Source of the DNA: Theristus sp. LFF4_11
Lineage: Eukaryota; Nematoda; Chromadorea; Monhysterida; Xyalidae
Length of the DNA: 64,000 nt
Direction of reading: 5' to 3'
Assembly: GCA_030248135.1 (NCBI GenBank)
Contig: JASANC010002589.1
Location: 20,920-84,919 of the forward strand
Of the stretch, positions 25,910-35,747 are shown piece by piece. The position numbers and the translations under genes are program-made. Under the pieces are notes generated by a model, which searched no databases, was not told where the DNA came from, and worked only from the letters and a program-made list of their open reading frames with translations. Positions within the stretch are counted from its first letter, which is position 1; each line of letters begins with the position of its first letter.

Positions 25910-26845
25910 TTAAAACGGTTTTCTTATAATGTAGGACTTGTCTCGCTCGGTGACAACCAACTGCAGTGCTCGCTCATTCACAAATTCGTCAACAGCGCGC
26001 TTTACGGCGCCTGGTTCGCGGCTGCCGTTTTCACACAGCGTCCAATCTTGTTTCGGGGCGACCTCTTCGTGTGAACGATAATCGTGTCCGGCTAATATTC
26101 CACCGAATCGTAGCTTTTGCCACCACTGTATCAAGTCAGTCTTAACGGCGCAGTAGTCATGGCGTGCGTCAACATACACAAAGTCAAGACTACCATTGGC
26201 AAACTGTTTGACGACCTCATCAGTGCGCCCTCGAATGAACACAGTTTTATCGGCAAATCTCATCAGAGATGTTTTCGCCTGTTCCATCAAGTGCTGCTGC
26301 GTCCCATTGGCAACATCTGTGAAAACAGTTTTCTTTGAAGTTTCATCGAGTAAAACAAACAATCCACATACTAGCTTACTGGCGGTGTCTTTGTAGTTTT
26401 TTGTCTCTGCCCAAATGTCAACCAAATAGTACTTTTCGCAGTGCTTCCACGTGTTCAGCATCACAAGTGAGAATGCGCCCGATTGAACACCCAGTTCCGC
26501 ACCAACGCTGAAGTCGCCCAGACTGTTCAGATATGTGCCGAGCTGATTACGCGAGCTTAGGTGGCGCAGTTTCACATCAGATTGATTCCGTTTTAGCGTT
26601 TTCAATAGCATTTTCGCTTGAAATTCACTGCCATAAAGTTTAGGCACCCTTTCGTTCCTATAGTCTCGATGTGCATCATGATTTGAAGGGCTATGAACGA
26701 TTCTCTCCAGAGCATCTTTACCACGGATACCAAACCGAATCAACGGTACATTGATTATGAGCAGCATCGGTAACACAATTAAAACTGCGGCAATAATGTA
26801 CAGATAATACGGACGTGCACTAACTAAATGTAAAGATGCTCTCAT
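25910..26845 (-). CDS. Methyltransf_24-type SAM methyltransferase, type II membrane protein (2 exons), paralogue 2
   Basis: Paralogue of the gene at 21595-22790. Start ATG 26845 is followed by a strong membrane anchor (YYLYIIAAVLIVLPMLLIIN). Motifs: VGAELGVQSGAFSLVML, YYLVDIWAETKNY, LDFVYVDARHDYCAVKTDL, WWQKLRFGGILAGHDY, EPGAVKRAVDEFV. The frame is open from end to end, but comparison with paralogue 1 shows a 63-nt intron (26379-26317, A|GTAAGC to TTTTCACAG|AT) at the identical position; removing it gives 290 aa and restores the alignment. The intron is a multiple of three without a stop, so a retained-intron form would add 21 residues. The upstream module (26936-27160) is shared with the GT92 and DUF1647 genes. 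Confidence 0.88.
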   Translation of the reverse strand: MRASLHLVSARPYYLYIIAAVLIVLPMLLIINVPLIRFGIRGKDALERIVHSPSNHDAHRDYRNERVPKLYGSEFQAKMLLKTLKRNQSDVKLRHLSSRNQLGTYLNSLGDFSVGAELGVQSGAFSLVMLNTWKHCEKYYLVDIWAETKNYKDTASKLVCGLFVLLDETSKKTVFTDVANGTQQHLMEQAKTSLMRFADKTVFIRGRTDEVVKQFANGSLDFVYVDARHDYCAVKTDLIQWWQKLRFGGILAGHDYRSHEEVAPKQDWTLCENGSREPGAVKRAVDEFVNERALQLVVTERDKSYIIRKPF

Positions 26846-26935
26846 TGTTTCTAATTTTTTGAGTTTCAAATATTGTTAACCGTTGTTTTGATCGTATATA
26901 CAATATGTACGTGAACATAAAGTTACGTAACATAA

Positions 26936-27160
26936 TCATGCGGGTGCGCGAGCAAGCGAAGCGACAGCGCATCACGCATTATATGACTAATCTTGGACTT
27001 GCGCTCGTTTTCAAAATTAGACGCTGTCCTGCAGCAATCAGTATGCTGCTAACCTGTTACTGTGCACACGAAGAGATGTGCCAAAGTTACAAACTGCACC
27101 AAAAAAAGTTGCCAGTCTTCTTTACGTACGCCCCAGACGCAAAATACCTATTCTGAAAAT
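26936..27160 (-). promoter_or_regulatory. shared upstream module, copy 1 (second Methyltransf_24 gene)
   Basis: Read on the minus strand toward the gene it contains AGAATAGGTATTTTGCGTCT, GTGTGCACAGTAACAGGTT, CATATAATGCGTGATGCG and GCTCGCGCACCCGCATGATT, ending about 90 nt before the ATG. The same blocks in the same order and orientation lie upstream of the GT92 gene and the DUF1647 gene. The CATATAATG segment is TATA-like. Promoter function is inferred from conservation and position. Confidence 0.6.
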
Positions 27161-27720
27161 AGTGTTACTTATTCTCCTGTCTCTTTTCTTCAGCTATGTC
27201 ATCAGCATGTGTTCGCTTTTTCAGTTTTTACCTGCGACATTTCCACAGAAAAACAAAAAGGTTTTCTGGGGATTCGGGGATTTTGAAATAAATTTTTTTG
27301 CATCGACCCTTTTTTGGATCGAAAATTGGTCATTTTTATTTGAGTGTTCTTGTTTTAAGTAAATTGTTTTAATCTTGATCTTGTTTTAAGTGCTAGTTTT
27401 TTAGTTTGTACCTGCGATTCTTTAACAATCGAAGAAAAAATGTTTTCTAGGGTAGTTTATGCTTAGACTTTTGAGTTAATTTTTGGTTAATTTTTTGCCC
27501 CGACCTTTTTTTGGGGTCAGAAATTGGGCATTTTCAAAAGTTCGTAGTGTTTCAACTTGGTTTCAACTGTTCACCCTTTCAATCTTCACCTGCAATACTT
27601 TCGTCACAATCGACCAAAAATGGTAATTTTATTGGTTTTAATTGGTTCTATGGTAATTTTATTCTTAAATTTTAAAAATTGAATTTCTTTTTTGTTCTAA
27701 TCTTTTCGGGTAAAAATTGA
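27160..27720. repeat. degenerate tandem array (about 180-bp unit) behind shared module, copy 1
   Basis: Recurring blocks TTTTTTGCCCCGACC, AAATTGGGCATTTT, CCCTTTCAATCTTCACCTGC and TTTTCTAGGGTAGTTT in the same order. The same unit type is found at 42490-43370 and, inverted, at 54900-55310, each next to a copy of the shared upstream module. Confidence 0.6.
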
Positions 27721-28028
27721 ACATTTTAAAAAGTGCGTGGAGTTTTGACCTGGTTTCAAGTGTTCGTCTTTTTGTGTGTGTGCAGCTGCTTCAATTTGAA
27801 AAAAAATAGTTCTTGGAGTAAATTGACACTGGCACTTATTTGCCCAGGACACATAGCGTTTGGCGGACACATGGCATTGGCGATGATCTGTTCTTGGCGG
27901 AATGGGCAATGGCGCAATGGACAGACTGTTCAGGTTCACGAGTTTGGTACCTTCGTGTTTCCAGAACCGGTGGGAACGAAATGAAAATTGCAATTTGCAA
28001 CAGAAATAATGTATTAACTGCGCAAAAA

Positions 28029-28491
28029 TACCGTATTACCCCCACTAACCCCCCCACCATTAATTCCCCCCCCCACCCCACCAATAAACCCACACCCCCA
28101 CGACAAGTTTCCGAATAATCCCCCCCCCAAATAATCCCCATGGGGGATTATTGGAAACCTTTTTGAAACGCATACCCAGCGAATTCAGTGGCTGGTTGCA
28201 GTAAAAATGATGAAATTGTGGCTCCCAAAGGCCCCAAATGGATGAGTTAATGGTAATTTCATTACAAAAGGCTGTTATAAAAGAAATTTCCATGTAGAGT
28301 AGAAGTTTCTGCGACTTTCTTGCTTGCCATGCAAGGTATTTTTGCCATTTTTCATTAAACCCCCACCCCTAGAATTTGTTTGTATAGATAAATAAACCCC
28401 CCACCAATAATCCCCCCACCAATAAACCCCCACCCCTAAAAGTCGCTGACGTATTAATCCCCCATGGGGGTTTATTGGAGGTAATACGGTA
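28029..28491 (-). mobile_element. G-rich foldback MITE, copy C
   Basis: Ends TACCGTATTACCCCCACTAA and GGAGGTAATACGGTA. C-runs on the plus strand mean it is inverted relative to copies A and B. The core (TGGTAATTTCATTACAAAAG) is shared with copies A and D. Confidence 0.75.
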
Positions 28492-28566
28492 TGGCTCTTA
28501 TGTTTTTGTATCTGTGTGCCACATCAGAGGCATAAAAACAGTTTTCAAACCAGGTTTCTCACTGCT

Positions 28567-28833
28567 TACGGTATGGCCGATTAAACATGGCAGCTTTTTT
28601 CAGGGTTCAAGGAGCGCGCGAATTTTGAATGTAAGAAAAAAAGACGTTCAAAAACCAAATTGTGTGCCAAATTTGACGCGTTTTTTTAAACTAACGGATT
28701 ATCCGCGCTATTCTGTTCACTCTTTTTCCGTTGCACACATGATTGGGAATTATGTTTGCATTTTTGAAAAAGACAGCTCCTAGTCTGCGACTGATCCCGC
28801 CTTGATGGACTGCTTCTTTTCGGCCATACTGTA
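28567..28833 (+). mobile_element. TACGGTATGGCCG MITE, copy 1 (about 267 bp)
   Basis: Left end TACGGTATGGCCGATTAAAC; right end CTTTTCGGCCATACTGTA. Internal markers are GGAGCGCGCGAATTTTGAAT and GGATTATCCGCGCTATTCTG. Non-coding. Confidence 0.8.
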
Positions 28834-30079
28834 TTATCTTTTTTATTAAACGTGACCCAATATGCGTTTGCACGCACAGATAGAGAAAATGTTTCATGGC
28901 TGCGCGGCAATTTTAAATGAGCAAAAACTTAACGTATTCTGACGACAGATTCGTGCAAGAAATTGAGAATAAATCAGTCAGAATGTTTTCTCATTAAACA
29001 AAGTTTATTTTAATTCATATTCGAACTACGCTCTGGCGCGAAACATTTTTTCAGTGTGCGGCTTTTCCACACATCATTCAACATTACTAAGCCTCCTTCG
29101 TACGAAAAGATAATACACAAATCCATGTTTTCCTTGTTTTCTTTGTTTATACAAATCCATTACACAAATTCATCCAGATCCATCTATGTTTTTTAACAAG
29201 AGAATTTCAAACAAACAAATAAGTTGCTGTGGCATCGGCAATCAACACACCCATTCCAGCATTGCTGTGTATCTGATGGTCTCTAATGGACACGGTTGCA
29301 AGAAACAGTGCTTACACGTTGTGATACAAGCACACAAGCACCAGTCCAGTACTGCTGTGGACAACCTTGTCCCGCGTCTGGTTTGTCTTGTGTGATCCAC
29401 TGTTTTGCTGATGTTTCAGCCAGACATGACGTCAATCTGCGCTGGTCATCATTTTTGATTGGGCTGTGCTGCCCGGGCCTTGTCGCACTGACGAGCCTGA
29501 GGGCCCGCGGTATACGCTTATACCAGGCGAAACCGCAAGAAACAGTGCTTGCACGTTGTAACGAACCATCCTCGAAATCTTCGAAAGAAAAACAAGGCAG
29601 TTGAAAATCAGAAAAGAAAGGCAAAGATGGTTGCAAAAAATGAATGTTTAGTAACACCAGTTTATACGGTTTGATTGCTGTTTCAAATTAAAACTTTTGC
29701 CAGACGTATTTCTTTTCTTACTTTTCTTATTTTATATTTTATAATATGGTTGATAATATGGTTCTTATTTTTATGTGTTCTTGTTTACTACATAACTTTC
29801 ACACTTTTCGATTATATTCCGCCTTTTAAATGCGCAGAGAGCGCACTTTTATCCAAATAACTACAAGGCTTACCAAAATGTCATAATTGGAACGTATTGA
29901 TCTGCATTATATCAACTGTATGTACGATAAGTGGCTCCGAACAAACACAAAATTACTGTGCAATAATATGGCATTTTTATTATCCACAGCAAAACGAAGG
30001 GCTTACATTCCATACATGCAGCATGTTCATTGGGATCTCTGTTTCTGATTGGACGTCTAGTTTTGCAATGGCAATGCTT
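28834..30079. other. spacer without recognisable gene
   Basis: AT-rich. Near 29015-29120 there is a repeat (ATTCGAACTACGCTCTGGCG...GTGCGGCTTTTCCACACATC) found again at 32150-32240 and, inverted, near 58925-59030. A short direct duplication (CAAGAAACAGTGCTT) occurs at about 29299 and 29532. No coding region supported. Confidence 0.4.
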
Positions 30080-30167
30080 TGAACAGGGTGATCAAAATCG
30101 TCAATTATTGAAGCGCTTTGATCTCGCGACTGCAATAATGTATGAAGCCTGTAATTTGCATCACTTA
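30080..30167. mobile_element. mariner-like terminal fragment
   Basis: ACAGGGTGATCAAAATCGTC followed by GCGCTTTGATCTCGCGACTG. The same segment occurs inverted at 37400-37497, ending TGATCACCCTGTACA. Confidence 0.55.
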
Positions 30168-30632
30168 TACCGTATTACCCCCATTAAACCCCCCCCACCA
30201 TTAATCCCCCCCCACCAATAAACCCCCACCCCCCCGACCAGTTTCCAAATAATCCCCCCCCACAAATAATCCCCCATGGGGGTTAATTGGAAACCTGTTT
30301 GAAACACATACCCAGCGAATTCAGTGGCTGAATGCAGTGACATTAGTGAAATTGTGCTACCAAAGGCCCCAAATGGATGAGTTAATGGTAATTTCATTAC
30401 AAAAGGCTGTTACAAAAGGAAATCTCTGTGAAAAGTAGAAGTTTCTGCAACTTTCTTGCCTGCCATGCAAGGTATTTTTGCCATTTTTCAACAAAACCCC
30501 ACCCCTAGAAATTTTTGTATAATAAACCCCCCCCCCCCACCAATAATCCCCCCCCCCCACCAATAAACCCCCACCCCTAAAAGTCGCTGACGTATTAATC
30601 CCCCATGGGGGTTTATTGGGGGTAATACGGTA
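30168..30632 (-). mobile_element. G-rich foldback MITE, copy D
   Basis: Ends TACCGTATTACCCCCATTAA and GGGGGTAATACGGTA. Same orientation and core as copy C, about 2.1 kb away. Confidence 0.78.
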
Positions 30633-31049
30633 GTCATTTTATTTCTATTTGTTGTGTGAAATTTTTTTTCTAAAATAGTAATTCTGTTAGTGGAACACAC
30701 AGTGTAACACACACTTCCAAATTCAGCAGTGTGGAAATGTGCCTGAAACATCATGTTTGACCAAAAATGTTAGTTGGGTTGGGTTACTATGACTGTGACT
30801 TGAGTGAAGAAAGAACAGAATTGATTTTGGAATTTATTAAAAAAACACAGAATTCGGTCAGTTGTTCTGCGGCACACAAATCTGTTTGAAACTGAAATGT
30901 TCATCACCGAAAGGATGGTTGGGCGACCACGGTTACGATCGATAGATAATGCAAACCGACAAAGAATTATAGACATGTTCATCAGTAGGCCAAGAAAATT
31001 GAAGAAAAAATTTATCTGAAGCACCTGCTTTTCAATTCAACGTACATGT

Positions 31050-33868
31050 AATAATCTTTGATCAGCAAGCAATACAACCCGTTTAATATATGAAAAGCAA
31101 TCTTTTTAATCAGCAGCAAACAACTGTCATTCCCATTTGAAAAATCAATTTTTTTGATTAGCTTCTTCAATGTCGCTTAATTATCGTATCAGTCTTCTTT
31201 GATCAGCTGCATTGCTGTGTCATTCCAGTTTAAAGTATCAAAACACAATCTTTTTTGATCAGCGACAATTAACAGCCATTCCAGTTCAAAGTATCAAACA
31301 TCCATCTTGTTTCATTATCTTTCCTTCGTCGACTATCGTTCAACTGCTACTACTCCCGTTCAAAACATGAAAAAACAATGCTGTTTGATCAGCAACAATC
31401 AACCGATAGTCCGATACCCGTTTAAAATATTTAAAAAATTGAAAAGCAATCTGGTATTAGTCAGTTACATTCCGCTGAAATTCCTGTTCAGTATAACAAT
31501 CAATCTTCAGGATCATCAACAATCATCCCGTTCAAAATTGATCGATTATGTGTGGACCGTTCCACTGATTCGCTATCGATCATGGCCACGTCTTTGTTGA
31601 TGCTGCAATTTATTTGTTGTGGAACCTGTTTAGCCTATTTGTTCAGGAACAATCAACTGCCATTCTAATTCGATTGATGTAGATGGCAAACAGCAGCAGC
31701 AGCTATAAATCAAAGTGGTCGATCATACCTAATATTTTTATTGCATCGGAATGGTGATGATTTTTGGACTTTTCACAGAACAGAGATTGAAAAACAGTTC
31801 ACATGAATCATGAATTAACGTGGAGTGAAGCTACAGACGATGCTATATATAGCAAAAAGCTGCGGACAAATAATCAAGCAAACTTTCTTACTACCTATCT
31901 TAGCATAATAGACTCGATGACATTACATTCTTTTTTTGTGAGCAAAAACATAAAATCTACAATGCTCATGCTGAAAATTAGTTCTTGTTGCTGCAGATCC
32001 GTTTCGCTTGTGACAATCACCGTAGATCTCAAAGAAAATTGTGTATTGATGATTATTTGTTAACAAATTAGCTGCGTGATGACTTGAAACAGTGCTTGAA
32101 ACGATGCCGATAAAAGTAACCTCACTAAATAATTTTATTTTATATAGTATTCGAACTACGTTCGGGCGCGACACATCTTTTCAGCTGTGCGGCTTTTCCA
32201 CACATCATTCAACATTACGCCGCCTCCTTTACACGAAAAGATAGAACTTCATTACAATAGCTAACAAGAAGTAATTGATTGTTTCTGAACAAAAAATAGA
32301 CTGTAGTTCCACAAGATATAGATTGCAGCATCAAAAAAGATGTGGCCATGATCGACGGCGAAGCAGTGGAACGGTCCACATAAAATCGATCAATTTTTTA
32401 ACGAGAGTAACAGTTGAATGATTCTGATCAGAAGAGGATTTTTAAATATTTTGGACGGGAATTTTAAACGAAGCAGTTGGGTGTTGCTGATCAAAAATTG
32501 TTTTATCATACTTTTAACCGCCATGACAGTAAAATGCAACTCATTAAGAAGCTTAAAAGATTGCTTTTTGAACGGGATAGCTGTTGCTGATCATACAAGA
32601 TTGTTTTATTATACTGAACAGAAATGACAGCGAAATGCAGCTGACTGAACCAGGTTGCTTTCATTTTTTTTAAATATTTTAAACCGGTATCAGCTGATTG
32701 TTGCTGATCAAACGACATGTTTTTTAAATTTTTTTTGAACAGGAATAGCAAAGATTCATTTTGATGCTTTTTTTAGCGGGAATGACTGCTAATTGTCGCT
32801 CATCATCAAAAGATTGTTTTTTGATACCTTAAACGGGAATGATTTTTTAATATTTTGAACGGGAATAGCATTTGAGTGTGGCTGATCAAAGATTATTTTA
32901 TTATACTTTTAACGGTCATGATAGTGAAATGAAACTGACTAAAAAGATTGAAAGATTGCTGCTGATTTTGAACGGGATTTCAAAAAGATTTTGAACATGA
33001 TAGTTGTTGCTGATCATAATACAAGATTGTTTTTGTTATACTGAAAAGAAATGAAAGCGAAATGCAGCTGACTAAAACAGATTGCTTTTAGTTTTTTTAA
33101 TATTTTAAACCGCTATCGGTTGATTGTTCCAGATCAAACGACGTTTTTTTAAATTGTTTTGATCAGGAATGGTAGTTGAACGACATTTGACGACATGGAA
33201 AAGCTAACAAAACAAGATTGATTTTTGATATTTTGAGGGAATGGCTGTTTATTGTGCTGATCAAAGAACATTTTGATACTTTAAACGGGAATACAGTGGA
33301 ATACAAAAAAGAATTAACTACACTTAAGCGATATTGAAGAAGGTAACAAATCAGAGTTTATCTTGATACTTTAAATGGCAGTTGTTTGTTGCTAATTAAA
33401 AAAGATTGTTTTTCATATTTTGTGGCAATGCAGTTATGTTGTACTGTTGCTGCAGATCAAAGAATATTTGTGAATTAAAAAAACAGCGGTTTATCAAAAT
33501 GATTGGCAAGTTGAAAAATAGTTTGTGGTTGAATGATGCTGAAACAGATTAACCAAATCACATAGTAATCGTGATACGGTGATAAATCAGGTTACGATTG
33601 AATCGACAGAATAAAATCAGCAAAATCACATACTTGACAAAAAACACTGTTTTCAAAAAACTGAAATGCATGATTTTCAAAAATAGAAGCTCGACGGATA
33701 CGAGTTATTTAAAAATAACTTATCTATATAATCAAACGTCGGTTAGAATCAAAATGCAATGCATTTTTAGTCCGGATCGTGGGCATAGGTCAAAAAGCGA
33801 AAATCCACTCAAAAATAATAATTGTAGTTATCAGCTAACCGTGCCGTAGGCACGGGTCAATTTGCTAG
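31050..33868. mobile_element. large inverted-repeat block ending in a Helitron-like 3' terminus
   Basis: From 31050 to 31640, blocks such as TTTGATCAGC...CATTCC..GTTCAAAGTATCAAA recur. From 32260 to 33480 the inverse (TTTAAACGGGAAT...TTGCTGATCAAA) recurs many times. A clear pair is 31536-31627 against 32306-32400 (GTGGACCGTTCCACTG and GATCATGGCCAC inverted). The block closes with hairpin CCGTGCCGTAGGCACGG (33839-33855) and CTAG at 33865-33868, followed by T: the hairpin plus CTRR layout of Helitron 3' ends. No Rep/helicase coding is seen, so it is non-autonomous. The 5' end is not located. Confidence 0.55.
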
Positions 33869-35747
33869 TAATAATAATAATCAACAAAAAACAAGTTTTA
33901 GTATTTTCAGTCTGCTCGTTTGATGAAAACTTCACGCCGTCATTTTTAGTGGAATTTTACTTTTCCACATGTCATAACAAATGTAACGTTTCAAAACACA
34001 CTCTCTTTGTTGCAATCAATCACAAACCAACCTCATGACTACACGGCGTTCAATTATTTTCTGTTCGCATGCGATTTATATTTTGTTTCTTTTTGTTCTT
34101 TTCAGCAAATGAGACTTTTGAGTTTCACACAAACACGAGATAAGATGTGAGGCATGTCGCATATGTCGATACGACTTTTAAGCTTTAAGGAATCTTTCTG
34201 CTCAGGGCTTGCAATTCTGGTGCAGTGTCACAACTTCAGACAGGGATTTTATAATTCAGATTTGGTCTTGTGTTTAGTTTGTTTAAAAATCATGTTCAAT
34301 TTGTCATAAATACAACACGCAGTTTATGAGAATTGCTGCTTAAAATTGCATAAAAACGGTCTCAGGATAGTTCCTGCTTTGTTGGTTTTTTCGTCGATGG
34401 TCGCTGGTTTCGAGACATACACCAAATGATTCAAGTGCTCGTGCTCTCAGAACCAAAAGTCCAGAGGGGTAAGGTCAAGACTTCTGTCGGGCCCCTCATC
34501 TGCACCCCGTCTGCAGCGTGCTGCAACCAATTTTTTTGGGCATTTAGAGCGGGTCCGGTGCTGCGGAAATCGAACTGTCGACGAAACGCACGACTAACTG
34601 TTGTTGTGTTTTTTCTTTGTTCGTTTGTAAAATTCCCACCAGACAGAACGCTGAAACATCTCTTTAAGCGCTAAGTAGTGGACGTATGTTAAGTGCAGCG
34701 TACTGTATTTGGCGAGAAAATTCAATTTTTTCACGTTTTCACTATTTTGTTTTGCATTCATTATAAAACCAATTCGTTTAAAATTTTAACACAAAAATAT
34801 GAAGCTACCGTATATGTCTTGGCTAAAATTTCAGTTCAAACGATCCATCCGTTGGCGAGCTACATTGTAGAGCCGATTCTTATCGTGTGTAGTTTTTTTG
34901 GATCACCCTGTACATGAAGGTTATAGGTATTTCCTGGTTACATATGTTAGATGACAGAAAGCTAAAAATATAGGTACACACGTCTCATATTAGGTTGGTT
35001 GATACACCATGAATGACGTTAGCCATGTATGATGACGAAATGAAGTTCCACGTATACACTTATAAAATGTGTCTGTCTGTGCACCTTTATATGCATGTAC
35101 CGTATGTGACTGACAATGAGCAAGCAGCTAGTTTAGTCGTTTTTATCCCAAGCATGTGATAATATTCAGTTTGGTATAATTAAATTTTGTCAGTCATTTC
35201 GAATTCATTATGACATTTAAAAAAACTAAAATTTAGTCAGTAATATTCGAGTGGTGTTTAGTTTTCACAGTTGTCACTCTTTTGCTAATTTGGCAGCATC
35301 GACTTTGACACAGACTCATTCCAGTCTTAACCTTGTGTTAACCTTGTTAACCAGTGTTAATCTGTCACAATATAAAAATATGGGTTTTAATGCCCTTCGG
35401 GCATATTTTTCCGAATTTGTTTGCAATGTATGTATTTGGTGTTTTTACAAAAAATGCACAAAAAACTTGCAACAAAAATACGGGAGGGGGTGGGTCGTGA
35501 GTTGGTGGTGGCAACCCCCTGAACCAATTACCCATCCGGTGTACCCCCACCCACTGCACGCTACCGGGGTGTCACCTTACCACACCCCAGAATTTTTTTT
35601 GAAACTTGAAACTTTTTATCTTTACAATTAATTCCCAATCACATGTTCACTTTAGAGATTGCTTGTCGAGACAAATTCGCTGGTCGAAGTGCAGAATCTA
35701 ACCAAAAATCTGCATAAAACTATAAACATCTGGAGACTGTTAACGAT
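33869..35747. other. spacer upstream of the core-1 GalT gene
   Basis: AT-rich, with a mariner-like inverted end at about 34880-34914 (TTTGGATCACCCTGTACA) and a small C-rich patch near 35480-35590. A GC-richer frame at 34426-34674 shows no family motif. No gene supported. Confidence 0.4.

Noticed and set aside
25910..26869. Single-exon 319-aa reading of the second Methyltransf_24 gene
   Set aside because: The first codon is TTG, and the paralogue shows that 63 nt inside the frame are an intron with good splice sites.
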